A stretch of 64,000 bases of DNA from Ulota crispa (GCA_963920765.1 OY987245.1:3612727-3676726); one strand, 5' to 3'. Numbered from the stretch's first letter, positions 35,195-47,420 are shown. The notes: generated by a model from the letters alone, not told the origin. Translations and numbers: made by a program.

Positions 35195-35410
35195 ATAACA
35201 TTCCCCAAAAAATAATTGACCACTTATCTAAGGACGTATAGGATAGAGCTCACTAAACTTAGGGTGAATAGTGCATGAATAGTGGCTTGAAGAGTGACTT
35301 GCTAGACTTGCCAAACAAGAAAGTTTAAGAAGGTTTTGAGAGGGGCCTAGCTACTTTTCATCCACTTTGAGGGAGGCAAAACCACCGGTAGAGACGGTGG
35401 AGATGCCCTC
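35195..35410. mobile_element. Family F MITE fragment, right part
   Basis: TTGACCACTTATCTAAGGAC, GATAGAGCTCACTAAACTTA and a GGTGGAGATGCCCTCA right end match family F. The left end was not located. It provides a second empty-site sequence for the TTAA insertion at 6802. Confidence 0.55.
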
Positions 35411-35820
35411 AATGCACAGTCCCATACAGTTGACTCATCCTGTAGTCTCTTTCCATTGGCTGATTGTATAGCTCCATACTATTTGACTAAGTCTAAGGTC
35501 CCATTCCCATTCCAAACATCAAATTATTTTCAAATATCTTCCACAATGATTTTGATGCAATATGCAAATATCCAAATTATAGAAGAATTATAGAAGGAGA
35601 GTCTTGTTGAAGTCTTCCGTATTTAGAGCATAGGAAGCTAAACTTTAGCCTAATACTTTATTTTCTTCTCGCATTATTTGGTTTATGATCCTTCACTTGT
35701 TTTCATTAGGTTCAGATCCTTTACTTTCAAAATCCTAGAGGAAAATAGTTGTCCATTTTCACGAGTTCACATTCTACACTTCTACTACAAGATGGTTCTA
35801 ATTGAGATCATTAGTGTGTA

Positions 35821-36071
35821 CTCCGTTTGTCCCAAAATGATTGTCCTTGTCTTTTATTACAATATTTTGTGCACTACTTTCATTGATTATGATGAAAATC
35901 ATAATTCAAACAAACCCAAATTTTAAACTACAAGAGTCAATGAAGCTAATTACATGAATCTGTCAATTTTATATTTGAATTGGATGTAAGAAAGATTCCA
36001 TATGACCTACTCAAAACTCATGAAAAAAATTTGATAATTGTATGTGGACAATCATTTTGGGACAAAGGAAG
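35821..36071. mobile_element. Stowaway-like MITE, copy 2 (251 bp)
   Basis: TA at 35819-35820 and 36072-36073. Left end CTCCGTTTGTCCCAAAATGA, right end inverted CTTCCTTTGTCCCAAAATGA; both continue TTGTCC. This is the canonical Stowaway layout. No coding capacity. Confidence 0.9.
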
Positions 36072-36273
36072 TACATATATTGAGAGCATCTCCAATTGAC
36101 CTTGAAATTTTCATCATTAAAAAACACATTTTTTCTTGTTTCTAATGTTGACCACTTGTTTCTCCCACTTGTTCTATTAGGTAAAATAGTATTTAGACAA
36201 TAAGCCTCCTTATTTGCAAAAGTAAATGGATTCTCCTTCGTTGATTATTCAACTTATTAATCATTCAAAGAAA

Positions 36274-36583
36274 GGTACACAAAATATTGCATTTAGATTG
36301 GCCCACAGTAATGTCTTGATATTTATACTATATAAACACTCATTGCTACCGCAATAAATTTCATTGATAATTATTCCAATAAACAACTTTTAAGGGCTAG
36401 GCAGTAGTCACAAAGTTGCAAAAAAACAAACTAGTTGCATCCAAGTCCTAAACCATTTGACATCCTAATATATAAAATAATTGCATGGGCCTCCAAGTGC
36501 TCAAGCAATGAGTCATGAGGTGACTTTTCAAAGTAAGGCAACCAAATCATTAAGACAACCTAAATGCAATTATCAAAGTAGTG
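36274..36583. mobile_element. CACTACACTAAATA family (N), copy 3, diverged ends
   Basis: Left GGTACACAAAATATTGCATT, right end inverted CACTACTTTGATAATTGCAT. The body matches copy 2 (46929-47220): GACATCCTAATAT, TTGCATG..CCTCCAAGTG, AAAGTAAGGCAACC(A). Confidence 0.65.
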
Positions 36584-37377
36584 TTTGAAGGAGTTGTCGT
36601 GCACTTGGAAATTGCAATTTGTAAAGGAGAACATGTTGGCTGGTCCATGCATTCATTCAGCCCACCTTAAATGTGGGTAATTCATTTTTATCCAAAACTA
36701 GCTTTAAAGTAGTAATTGGTAAGAGTTAAAAGTGCTTATAACCACTTTTAATCATTTGTCAATTGTACTAGTGCCCACAAGTTTTTTTGAGTACAAATTT
36801 CTTAGATTGCAAAACACCTTCCAAAGACAGATTAGTGATGGACTTGCTATATTTGTCTTTCTCCCATTCAAGGATGGAAATTTAGACTCCACAAATGCAA
36901 TATTTGAAAATAGTGTGACAATACATCATGTAGGGCTTCAATCCGCTAATCAACAAGTTTCTAGCCAACCTCAAATGAAATATAGTGGTTGCAATTGTCA
37001 AACATGGTAGCAAAACTATCGCTCTTCAAATATGGTATGTGCATGGCTTTGAGGTCCATCTCAATTTGATACTACAAGGAATCGTTGTCAATTTGGACAG
37101 ATTTTTGTCACTTTGACATGTCCATCTAAACACCATTTTATTGTAATGATCAATGCCTACTAGAGAGCATGGCAAAGCAAAAATTTAATAGAAGGTCGTG
37201 TGGTAGATTTCATTCTAGATTTTAAAAAAGGTTTGAAAAAAAGTGGAGAATAGTGGAACTGAGAATAGTTTGCAAAGAAGTGGTGAACCTCAGACACAAG
37301 TGGCATATCCATCCAAAAATTTAAAAGTGGTAAAAGTGATATATATTCATGGATTTCCACTTGTAAGGTGGGTTGCA
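36584..37377. other. Intergenic stretch, nothing identified
   Basis: A/T-rich. Overlapping frames of 72-92 codons on both strands are not protein-like. A fragment near 37085 (TGTCAATTTGGACAG) matches the 20-bp unit found inside the TTAA element at 11141. Confidence 0.4.
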
Positions 37378-37381
37378 TTAA

Positions 37382-38299
37382 CCCCTAAAGCACTGAACCC
37401 CCTTTTTTGGCAACATAGCAATTTTGGGCAGATTGCTACCAATGGGATTTTCATTTTTTTCTTTGAAATTTTCACACATGATGTGCCCAAGGAGTAGCTA
37501 TAAGGCCCAACAATTTTCATAACTTTTGACTTCAGGGTTCAAAAGTTATTGCATAATATGTAGTTTTCTTTGCTAGGGGGCAGACAAAAAACTTCTTTAA
37601 AAATTACGTTATTTGGATTTTGCTTTTGGAAATTGGTTCTTTAGATTTATATATACTTGGGAAGCTTTGAGTCATTCCATTTTTATCAATGAGATGAAAT
37701 TTATGAGGAGATTTTGTTTGCAGGCAATTATGAATTCTCTACTCTAAAATAAACTTTGAAGTCCATTAATTTACTCAAGTTTCAATGTTTTTGAAGAAAA
37801 ACAAAACCAACAGATGTAGATTTTTTATCACAACATTATAACTATTGGGATTGGAATTATTCATTTCCATAATTAAGTTCTTAACAATTTAGTGGTTTGA
37901 ATCATTCTCTACTTCTTTTTACTTACTATTTTTTTTCCATGTGTTGTACAATTCCAAATGATTTGAAAATTTTCAAGTGTGTACCTAACTTGATTTGAAG
38001 AACAAATCCAAAAAATTACAACCATTTTGAAGTTTTTTTCATACAATTATGACCTTGTGAAGTGCAACTGCCCGGGTCTTTGCAGAGACAAAAAATGGCT
38101 TTTTGTCAATTCAAACTCAAATATCTAACAATCTACATGGTAAAAACTCCTGAATTTTTTTCACATCTTTTGATACTAGTGTAGTACTAGATCTTACGGC
38201 TACATTTGTCAAAAAACAAAGTTCTTCTAAAACTTGGTACTTGTACTAGACATGTTTTGGAGTGGTTTTGTTGAAAATTTGAGCTTAGTGCTTTACGGG
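37382..38299 (+). mobile_element. TTAA-flanked piggyBac-like MITE, family A copy 4
   Basis: TTAA at 37378-37381 and 38300-38303. Left end CCCCTAAAGCACTGAACC, right end inverted CCCGTAAAGCACTAAGC. The middle and right parts match 33586-34508 (GGGAAGCTTTGAGTCATTCC, TCTACTCTAAAATAAACTTT, TGATTTGAAAATT). The left 100 bp have been replaced or have diverged compared with family A copies 1 and 3. Confidence 0.85.
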
Positions 38300-38430
38300 T
38301 TAATCGCTTCCTTTTTATCTAAAGGTCTCCTAACACAGTGTTTTACAGTGCGGGTGGAGATGCCCTAAAACACAAAGGTCCACAATAATTTAACCGCGGA
38401 ATGTTGTGGTGAATTTCTTTTCACACGCAG

Positions 38431-38606
38431 GAGTTGAAATTGCAAAACAGTATTCTCAAGGGCAAGGTACCAACTTACCAACTGAGGCTGCTCAGAAGGA
38501 GTCCTATTGCTGTTGTACAAAGAACAGGCTACCGCGGATGGCGCTGATAAGCTTAGCTCAGCATTTTGCTTATACCAAGGCCCTCATGCTCATGCATTTG
38601 CCTGAG
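38431..38606 (+). CDS. Exon-like island, two open readings, protein unrecognised
   Basis: A pyrimidine-rich tract ending TTTTCACACGCAG precedes. Reading in phase 0 gives ELKLQNSILKGKVPTYQLRL and so on, stopping at TGA 38545-38547, as a terminal exon would. A second reading (VEIAKQYSQGQG...) stays open to a donor-like CCTGAG/GTGAAAG at 38606, as an internal exon would. The first has the more protein-like makeup. Flanking DNA up to 38960 is also less repetitive. The phase-0 reading could be spliced from the alternative frame of the candidate exon at 2541-2798, which would imply an intron of about 35.6 kb. That link is speculation. Confidence 0.22.
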
Positions 38607-39140
38607 GTGAAAGTATCCTTTGTTTTGCTATGTTGTGTAGTCTCCTAGGATTCGTGGCAGTCCCCCATTCAACCGAGGTGTTTTTCTGGCTCTTTCGTTG
38701 GTCCATCTACATGCACATTAGCATGCATGCAGAGAAGGATTTTTTTGGGATCCAACCATCCACGTGTGCACGTTCATGTGTAGAAAATCAGCTATTATTA
38801 GTAACTTGTGTAGAAAATAGTGACAAACGTGTGACTGATTTCGTGATTTCATCTGTTGTTTCACTCGATTTCCATCATTTTGTTTATTTTTTGAGTGGTT
38901 TTGTGGCCAATTTGAATATAAAGTATGGCAACCTGAAAAGATGAGCTGGTTAGATGATATTGAAGTAGTTTCTTCACATGTGCTCTGAAGGCCTCAGGTC
39001 GTTGCATACCCTAAGCCTCTTGCTGGGCCCTCGTGGATGAAAAGAGAACTGTGACGTCCAGTAGTATCTTCGTGGATGACAAAGTGTGGAAAAAATCCAC
39101 TCCACATGGAACTCCCTCTTAATAAAAATCTCCTCTCTGC
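38607..39140. other. Unique-looking stretch, no gene called
   Basis: Less A/T-rich than the mosaic. A 104-codon forward frame at 38630-38944 is hydrophobic and cysteine-rich but resembles nothing I know. It could be intron or 3' UTR of the exon-like island. Confidence 0.35.
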
Positions 39141-39305
39141 AGCACCCCTGTTCCCCATTTGCAACACCCCTGTTCCCCATTTGCAACACCCCTGTTCCCC
39201 ATTTGCAACACCCCTGTTCCCCATTTGCAACACCCCTGTTCCCCATTTGCAACACCCCTGTTCCCCATTTGCAACACCCCTGTTCCCCATTTGCAACACC
39301 CCCGC
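39141..39305. repeat. 22-bp minisatellite, about 7.5 units
   Basis: The unit ACACCCCTGTTCCCCATTTG plus CA is repeated almost without change. Because 22 is not divisible by three and the unit has no stop, frames stay open on both strands for 80-128 codons; these are artefacts. Two and a half diverged units (GCTCCCCATTTGCAACACCC) recur at 39550-39603, beyond an unrelated segment. Confidence 0.95.
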
Positions 39306-39546
39306 TCAATGATCGGGGAGAACCGGCTGTTAGTGTATTGTCGGCTGGTTCAAACTGCAAAAAAACCGGTTCAAATTGAAACTACCGGATAAAAACTAAT
39401 CATTCTTTTCCAAAAATCTAATTTTAGAATATTATAGTACATTTTTAGAAATTTCATAGGAAATAACCGGTACATGCTATTAAATATCTAGTTGAAATAG
39501 GGAAATGTCAGATTTTAGCTGGTGAAGTTGAAATTTCTCCTCAACC
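39306..39546. mobile_element. Segment splitting the 22-bp minisatellite, probably an inserted repeat
   Basis: It lies between the homogeneous array and the diverged units and is related to 29430-29640 (CGGTACATGCTA and CTAATTTTAGAATATT blocks). Rich in CCGG motifs (ACCGGCTG, AACCGGTTC, CTACCGGAT, AACCGGTAC). Element type and exact ends are not resolved. Confidence 0.45.
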
Positions 39547-39648
39547 CTTGGCCCCGCTCCCCATTTGCAACACCCTTGCTCCCCATTTGCAACATCCTTG
39601 CTCTACCCACATGATTCTGCTTTCAACCTTACTTCCCTAGTAACTTAC

Positions 39649-40446
39649 CCCCTAAGGGCCCGTAGACTGTAGTTCAATCAAATAAATGAAGCCAAGGGGG
39701 ACCATGCTAGAAAACATTGTACGCCCCAAGCTGGGAACTTAGATTAGGGAGGATTCACCACTAAAATAGCAAAAATGGTACTTGATGCACCCGATCAAAA
39801 TTTGCAAAACTTTTGATTGCACCATTTCAAAGATTATAATAGTCAAAGTACAATTGACTATGTGGCAACCGGCCAATTTGGGGGGGGGTCCGTGTCTATG
39901 GATGCAAAAATTCATGTCTTAGAGGAGGCTCCTTTATATGAGACTTAGGTAGGGGGTGCAATTTACAAGTATCTCGCTTGGTGCCAAATTTGGTGACGTT
40001 TTGACATCCGCAAGGTGCTTTATTAGATGCCCGAAGTTGCAAGGCTCACGCAGCATGGTGAACAATAGACATGGTACAGGTACATCTTTGACCTCCAAAA
40101 GGGCGCGGCTCTCGGTGGTACAACTACAAAAACCTTCTCTAGTCTAAGGCATGCGTGCCAAAACACTTCTAAGGGTATGGAACCGGCCATAGCTGGTGGT
40201 CTCTATCCTCACACCTAAACCCTAAACTGCATGAAATGAAGTTCTAGCATACTATTGTCATACTTGACTTGCACAATCTAAGCTCATACAAGAGGTGAAA
40301 CCCCCATCGCCCACTTCACAACATGAGAGTAGCACCATATCCTTGACCAAGTGCACTTTCTAGGCAGTACACTACTAATTTGAACCTGATTTTGAGGAAA
40401 ATTTAATTTTGGGGAGCAATATTATCGCTCCTAGGGAGCTCAAGGG
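39649..40446. mobile_element. TTAA-type piggyBac-like element, diverged ends
   Basis: Left flank TTAC (39645-39648), right flank TTAA (40447-40450). Left end CCCCTAAGGGCCCG, right end inverted CCCTTGAGCTCCC. The interior is unrelated to families A to D and less A/T-rich. A short forward frame at 39956-40147 is not recognisable. Lower certainty than the others because one flank and several end bases differ. Confidence 0.5.
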
Positions 40447-40655
40447 TTAAGGACCAACTTCCATGGGCAACCTGAATTGGGAAAGCTAACCACAAACTCG
40501 TTATGAAATCTTGTATGGAAGTGTACTAGAAAACAATAGAATCAAAAATTGGAAATGGTGTTCATGAAAACTTCTAGGGAGAAGCACAATAATTTAGGAG
40601 TTTTGGTCGTTGATATTGTTTAGACTCTTGGTCACTCTGTGATGAGCTTCTTTAA

Positions 40656-41404
40656 CCCTTGAAGGACAATTGTCCCCTTGGGGGGACAAATGGGATTTTG
40701 AGCATGTACTTATAGCTAAACTATTTTGTGTGATTTTCTAAAACTTTTTTGGACAACGGGGAATTCAAAAATTTGTGTGGGCATCTAATTTTTTCTTCAT
40801 TTCAACATTTATTGAAGAAGTTTTGCAAGAATTTATCAAAACTAGGGGTAGAGGGGCACTTTAAGAAGCCCAACTTTTTTTAAATTGCATTTTTTAGTAT
40901 AAAATTCTGAAATTGGTTTTTTAGATTTATATATACATGGGAAGCTTTGAATCATTTTGTTTTGATTGATGAGATGAAAGTTATGACTTATGAGAAGTTT
41001 TTGTTTACAGGCAAGTATGGTTTTGATAAACTCCATAACTACTCGTAAAGTAAAACTCTTCATAACTTTCATCTCATTAATTTATATCAAATGATTCAAA
41101 GCTTTCAGGTACGTATAAATCTAAAGAACCAATTTCAAATTTGTAGTTTAAAAAAAAAAGTTTAAAGAGGTTTTTTGGGCTGCCCAAATTGCCCCTACCT
41201 TGGCCCCTCCTTCTTTAGTTTTGATAAATACTTGCATAACCTCTTCAATAAATGTTAGAATGAAGAAAAAATTAGATGCTCATGCAAACATTTGAATTTC
41301 CCATGTTCCGTAAAAGTTTCAAAAAATCACACAAAATAGTTTAGTTGTAAATACATGCCTAGAATCCCATTTGTCCCCTTGAAGGAACAATGGCCCTTTA
41401 GGGG
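40656..41404. mobile_element. TTAA-flanked foldback derivative of family A
   Basis: TTAA at 40652-40655 and 41405-41408. The right half is a near-complete inverted copy of the left. Left CCCTTGAAGGACAATTG, GGGGGACAAATGGGATTTTG, CTAAACTATTTTGTGTGATT and TTTATCAAAACTA all return in inverse on the right, as do the inner GGGAAGCTTTGAATCATT and GATGAGATGAAAGTTATGA. Arms are about 350 bp with a short centre. It appears to be two family A left halves joined tail to tail. Internal open frames are not coding. Confidence 0.85.
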
Positions 41405-41408
41405 TTAA

Positions 41409-42984
41409 CTCCTAATTATTGGGTTAGTCATTGTGGCTGCCTTGCACTGTAGTATTGTAGTGGCATTACAATGGTGTGGCAAGTGCCCACCCATTATAAT
41501 ATTTTTTTCAGAAGTTGCAAAGTCAATAGTGCATGATGTCATCATGAACTTGCAAGAAGAGCAATATGGGACCTAGAGGCTAACACTATCTTTGCAAGTC
41601 TTGTCACCATTTGAGTTACCTAAAAATATGAATATATTTTGTGAGCTTTGATTTTTTGCCTTCCATGATGCACCATGTATCTATGATCACTTTTTAAAAA
41701 ATTCAGATGAAAAACAGCTTTTACCTCTCTTGTAGAGTATTCTTTTGATGGCCATTATACAAAAAACATCCCCTTGAGCTTAAAGTGGTTGCTTTATTTC
41801 TAATAGTTATGCAACATTTGGGATACTCTCATTCCAAAAGCTAGGGTTAGATGACATGCCCATTCGTGGGGTTAGGGTGAAAATTTTCAACTCCATTTAC
41901 AAACAAGGATAAAAGCAATAATTTGCCCCTATGTTAGAGTTGGTCATTGTATCTCTTTGGGAACTATAGACCAAATTCGAGTCCATGAATCCAACTGTGA
42001 AATCGAATTCCCAAATCTAATCTCCCAATGAGAAATATCTAAACTTGTAAGTGAAAAAACTGGAATTTTCCACTGTCGCTCAACAAAACGATATGCCATC
42101 TGAGAGTCAATTTCCATTACATTCCTAGAGGTCCAAGAGCCGGAGGGTGTTGAAGGTAGGCTTGGAACCTTTAGGAGTTTCTTGTTGAGAGACTTGGAGA
42201 GGAGAGGGGATTTTGAATGTATGAGTTTTTCCCAAAAATAAATAAATTAGGTCTCTTTTTTTCATAATTTTTTTGGATTAAACCTAAGTAGGGAATAGAA
42301 TAATTTATTTAAGTCAAAGTTATATAAAAATACTAAATTTTTATAGCTGTATTTTACTTTTACTTTTTACAAACACTTTATATGTTTTGGAATTCAATAT
42401 ATAAATTCTTGTTTCTTTCTTTACAAAAAAGGTTAATTAATTATCCATTTCATCTTCTTTCATTATACTTTTTACAAAATTGTGTATATGTTATTTAAAA
42501 TTTTCAAGTAAAAATTTTAAAAAAAAAGGACTTAATCATAATGATATAAAAATATTAATAATTCTATAGTATCAAGTCTAAAACATTGAGAGTTTTGTAA
42601 AATGTCATCAGATATTTTTATCCAATCGGGTTATTTTTTAGTTTTGTCTAATTGATGAGAAAAAGATGTTATTAAAAATTTATGTGCAAATTTTACTATT
42701 ATTAATATCGATTAGTGAATTTTGTTGTTGTTAATAACTTATCTAAATAACAACAAGTAATTATTTAAAATCAAATATAAATTCCACTTGTCTTAAAATT
42801 AATTATAATGTAACTCTTAAATTATTAATTTTATACATGTTTTATTTTAATTTGATTTATTTTCAAGTGGCATTTTGAAACTTCAACTAACTAATAAAGC
42901 CTAAATGCAAAAGCCAAAAATTAGATGGCCAATTAGAGTAAAACCTGCACCTATAGCTGCAATGGAAATGACCAAAGGTATTCA
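41409..42984. other. A/T-rich stretch, nothing identified
   Basis: Extremely A/T-rich between 42230 and 42900. No gene or bounded element seen. Confidence 0.5.
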
Positions 42985-43265
42985 AACTCCCGGGGGGAGC
43001 TCACTGATAATTGGTTAGATGGAATCATAAAAATACCAAGACTCTCATCTCTCCAATTATCATTGAGCTATAGTGCGCTTCACCCCCACTCCCTTGCGTG
43101 AAAGGAAGCCCTTCGGTTCTCCTTCCATGTGGGAAGTGGGGAGTGGAGCTCAACAATAATTGAGCAGATGAGATTTTAGAACAACAGAGACTCCCATCAG
43201 ACTGATTATTGATAATCAACAAGCTACATTGAGCTTCACCAGCCACCCCCTCACATGGAACCTTT
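42985..43265. mobile_element. Composite of GCATCC/CCTCACATGG-type MITE fragments
   Basis: GGGAGCTCACTGATAATTGG...CCCCACTCCC and CTTCCATGTGGGAAGTGGGG...CCCCCTCACATGGAA form two related units with AGCTCA(A)CA/TGATAATTG segments in each. They share the CCCCTCACATGGAA edge with the MITE at 7482-7610. Ends are not sharp. Confidence 0.4.
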
Positions 43266-44177
43266 GCACTGAAATTGGTTGAATTAGTCGTGAAGAAAGT
43301 GCTAATCATCACATGGTCACATGTTTTCCAAACATGATGTTTGTTGTAAGTAGGTCACCTGCAGACCTGCAGCGTCCTCTTTTATTGGGAGCAGCCAGCC
43401 CCCCACCTGGACCACCACTCTTTGGGGGCCTGCTTTCCACATGGAGTTGCTATTGTGCTTTTTCTTTTTGTGCCGATTTTGCTGTAGGAATTATTTGTTG
43501 TGCCCTAACCAATGAGCTGGGAGGTCCAAAAACAATGGAAAAGTCAGCCAAACAAAATGTAATAAAAAAACAGTTGAAACTTGAATGGATTGGATATAAA
43601 TTTACTAAATCCTTGAGAAATATCTAATTATATTATAAGTATAAAAGCAATATCTGATGCACGCACTTAAAAAAAAAAGGGTAAAAAATGATGAATGTAC
43701 GATTCTTCTTGAGAAAGTTCAAAATCTCCTTCGACATTGCCCTAACTGTTAGGGGCAGTCTAACACTATCCGCCCACATCTCAATGCAACATTACCTCTC
43801 TTTTTTCAATTTCATATTCCAACTTTGTTGGAGTATAAAGGGGCATAAGTTGATATATTAAAAAGACAAGCTTGCACGGTCTTGATACCCCACTTACCTG
43901 ATTGGCTCCTTTGTTGATGCAAGGCCCTAGGAGCGTGCACAAATATTAGCAACCCCTAAAAGAATTTTATAGCTATATTTTAAGAGCCATCAAAGATAGT
44001 GTTGAGAATTTACATCAGTTGTCGATGTGGACCAAACGATTGTTGCTTTCTACATGCTTATCCTCACATGTGACGTGAATTTTGATAAACAATGAAAATC
44101 GAAATGTTGATTTTTGTGGAAAATTTATTCCTTGTAAACTGTAATGTAAATATTGCTTTATATCTTCTTTTTTTCTC

Positions 44178-44179
<2 letters not shown>
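43266..44179. other. Intergenic stretch, nothing identified
   Basis: A 104-codon forward frame at 43313-43627 (MVTCFPNMMFVVSRSPADLQ...) is not supported by similarity or splice context. 43650-43735 resembles 15530-15605 (TGCATGC or TGCACGC, then AAGTTCAAAATCTCC or AAGCTCAAAATCTCC), so an old repeat is present. Confidence 0.4.
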
Positions 44180-44243
<64 letters not shown>

Positions 44244-44258
44244 TTATATATATTTATA
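44180..44258. repeat. (TA)n microsatellite
   Basis: About 30 TA units with a few TTTATA interruptions at the right. Open frames reading (Tyr-Ile)n on both strands are artefacts. Confidence 0.95.
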
Positions 44259-44338
44259 TTTGAAGCTTTACATGTTTGTTTGTTACGCAATATTCAAAAA
44301 AAATTATTAACACCAAAAGTTCAACATTACTTAGTACA

Positions 44339-44525
44339 AAGCATTGGGTGTCATTGGATGTTTGTTTGTCATTTGAAGTTTGAAATTCAAAAAAGTGGAG
44401 GGAGAGGAAAAGTTAGGGAAAGGGGGAGGAAAGGGTAGGAGAAGGGAGTGTGAAATGTTACCTAATAAATCATTAAAATTTAAGAGAGATGGTGCAAAGT
44501 GCATGCAAGGCATACTTGTATTAAA
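44339..44525. repeat. Dispersed repeat, copy 2
   Basis: Same order of blocks as 22019-22200: AAGCATTGGGTG, GAAGTTTGAAATTCAAA, purine-rich run, GTGCATGCAAGGCATACTTG. Confidence 0.55.
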
Positions 44526-46928
44526 GAAGTGAGACAATATTATATTTCTAAAATAGGGATTGCATGCTTTCGTTAAAACAAAGTTTTAGTGTCTCAAATT
44601 CTCACCAAATTTCTTGTTTATATATCAAGTTTTATGTTATAAACTCTTTGTGCACCAAATCTTCTTATCTTACTCTATAACATACATTTGTTGTTGATTC
44701 TATTCTTCTATGTAAAACTAGCTCCAACATCAAGAGTTTTCAAAGAAAGAAATAACATCAAGATTGAAGGTTGCATTGCCACTCACAAGTTTGGCAATTA
44801 CAGAGTTGGTTTTTGCAATGCCAAGGTGAGCGCACCCATACCAATCATTTAAGCAATTCTACAACAAACTACAAAGAGCTTGAGATGACACATTTTTTTG
44901 AGTAGGAAGACAAAAAATATTGAGATCACAAAATTTTCACATTTTTATTTGCAAAACTAAGTTTACTATGAATTTTGGAAGCCAAAAAGTGTCCCAGATC
45001 CATGACCAATTAATGCCTAGACTCTTGCATTTCTGCTCAACTAAGAGACTAATTTTTTTCTCACTTTGGCATTAGAAACAAAGGACACATGCTGAGACTT
45101 TGTTGTGAAGACAATGATATTGTAATTGAAATTAATTATTGTCCCAAATGTTGATCAATAATTGCTTGTTATAAAACTCCAAGCCTTCACACCTTGCACC
45201 TAATTCAAACTAGCATGTTCACTAGATTCTTGAAGTCATTCCCTCACATTATTCAAAATCCCCTATTCTACAAATCAAATATGGGCATAGTTGGCAATGG
45301 GTACCTCTACCTCACAAGGACTAAAAACTACTTTGAGAATAAGGCAAATTTGTACTAATTAATTCAAGTTAGTAGTGACTCAATTCCAAAGTGTCACATG
45401 ACAATTTGTCAATGATTAAAGGGTGTCTTTTAGTCCAACTAGAATCAAGATACAATAGCAATACAATGGAGGTGGGTTCTAGCATAATGGGATAAAGTTG
45501 TCCTTAATTTGTTTGCAAAGCTAAACAAGAAGCTTACAATCTTAGTATACTAGTGGTCTTGGTTGGCACTCAAAGGATAATTGCAAAAACCTAGAAAATT
45601 GATTGCTATCAGTTTGGTTGCTAAGTGCAATTGATTCTATATTCTTTCATACCTCTTGTAATAAACCTTAGTGTGATTCTTGACAACTCTAAAGCGGATT
45701 TTTCACTAGAGCCATAGATTCCTTCAAGAGTCTGCTATGAGAATTACATGGACAACAAGGCCTTTATGTTGCCATTCTAGAGCTCTTACCTATGCCTCAT
45801 CTAAGGATGCCCTAAGACTAAAGTGGAAGCATCCACAACCAACAATGCCCCATACTCAACCAATAGGGTCCACTATTTCAGATCTCACCAAGGATAGGTG
45901 CTTTGGAATGCATTCTTATGTCCTTTTCAAGATAGGGACCACTTAAGTCATGCCACATGTCCCAAATGAAATAGATAGTAATGAGCAGAAGGTGGTTTGG
46001 CTATTATTGGAATTGCATGAGTATAGAGGTTGGCAATGGACCCAAAGCACTTTTTAACTCCCAAAGTTCATAGTAATTTTAGTTTGCAAATAAAGTTATG
46101 AAAAATTTGCAATTCCAATATTTCTTATCTTCCTATGTAGGGAAAATAGTTGTTGCCTCAAACTCTTTGCACTTTGTTGCAGAATCGCTTCAGTTATTGG
46201 GTATGGATGCTTCCACCTTAATACAAAATCTCAAGTGGCACCCTAAAATTCAATGATTTTGTCATATGGGTGTTCCAAAGCTGACCACCCACTAGTGTGG
46301 TATACTCGATATAAAGTAGGAGCACCCAATTACAACACTAGTAGTTTTTCTATAGCTATAAAGTTGAGGAAATGCACTAGTTGCTTGACCTAATCTTGAC
46401 ACCCATGTTAAGGAAAGTTGTCACTATAATTGAGTATAGAGAACACAAGTTGTGTAAGTGATGCAAAAGCTGAGTATGTGACATGATCTTTTTGATGTCG
46501 TTTTTTCATTTCAATATGAGCATTTCAAAGAGGGTCTAGTGTTGACAATAGGACAATCTAAAGAGTTATATTTAATAATTTATAATTTATTCATACAATC
46601 TCAGAAAATTCCAAAAACAATTTTACTTGACAAGCACATGATATTACATTCTTGAAAGACCTTCTAGAGCGCCTCATCTGAAGTAAGTGTCGGTTTTAGG
46701 TTCTTCTACCTTATATGGTGCGCTGTGCCATGCAAGTACTGCTGACACCACCTGCGCATGTGGTTGCATTTTATTTGGCTTGTCCAATCCACATCTTTGA
46801 ATGTCAAACTCAAAGATATGAAGATATTGTAAAACATGCATGTAGAGCGATTGATAATATCTTTGACGATACTGCTCAGTTTCTCTCACTTGTATGAGAA
46901 AAAGCAAGATCTGAACAGCATGTAGTCT
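44526..46928. other. Intergenic stretch, nothing identified
   Basis: About 2.4 kb of moderately A/T-rich DNA. Short frames at 45737-45946 and 46674-46964 are not recognisable. No inverted-repeat element or tandem array found. Confidence 0.4.
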
Positions 46929-47220
46929 CACTACACTAAATAGTGCATTTGGATTCCCCCACACTAATTTCTTGACATTTTACACTATATCAATCAATAC
47001 TTTTGATTGATACTTGTTTCAATAAACAAATTTTAATAACAATAAGGATTTGGCATCAACAATTTTGGCAAAAAAATAAATTAGCATTATATAGGCCATA
47101 ATTCATGTGAAATCCTAATATTTAGAGAGTTGCATGCACCTTCAAGTGTTTCAGGAGGCAATTTTTCAAATTAAGGTTACTAAGTTTACAAGGCAACCTA
47201 AATCCACTATTTAGTGTTGG
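46929..47220. mobile_element. CACTACACTAAATA family (N), copy 2
   Basis: Left end CACTACACTAAATAGTGCAT, right end inverted CCAACACTAAATAGTGGATT. It matches copy 1 in inverted orientation and copy 3 in direct orientation. CACTA-like start; no coding capacity. Confidence 0.75.
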
Positions 47221-47420
47221 TTGCCTCATACTATTTGCTTGACATTCACACTACATTAAATATTCATTTCATTACCACAATGTTGGTTGCTTTTGTACAA
47301 AACTCTTTTAATTGTAAACAATCACAAACAAATCTTGAATCTTAATTTTATATCTTGTCGTGACAATTGAGAAAGTGATTCATTTTATAGTCACGGCAAT
47401 CTATATCAAAAGCAATTTAA

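Noticed and set aside
39141..39305. CRISPR-like array
   Set aside because: Units are contiguous 22-bp tandem repeats without spacers, in eukaryotic DNA.
38974..39392. Long overlapping open frames (77-128 codons) on both strands
   Set aside because: They are created by the 22-bp minisatellite, which has no stop codon in any frame; the peptides are pure repeat translations.
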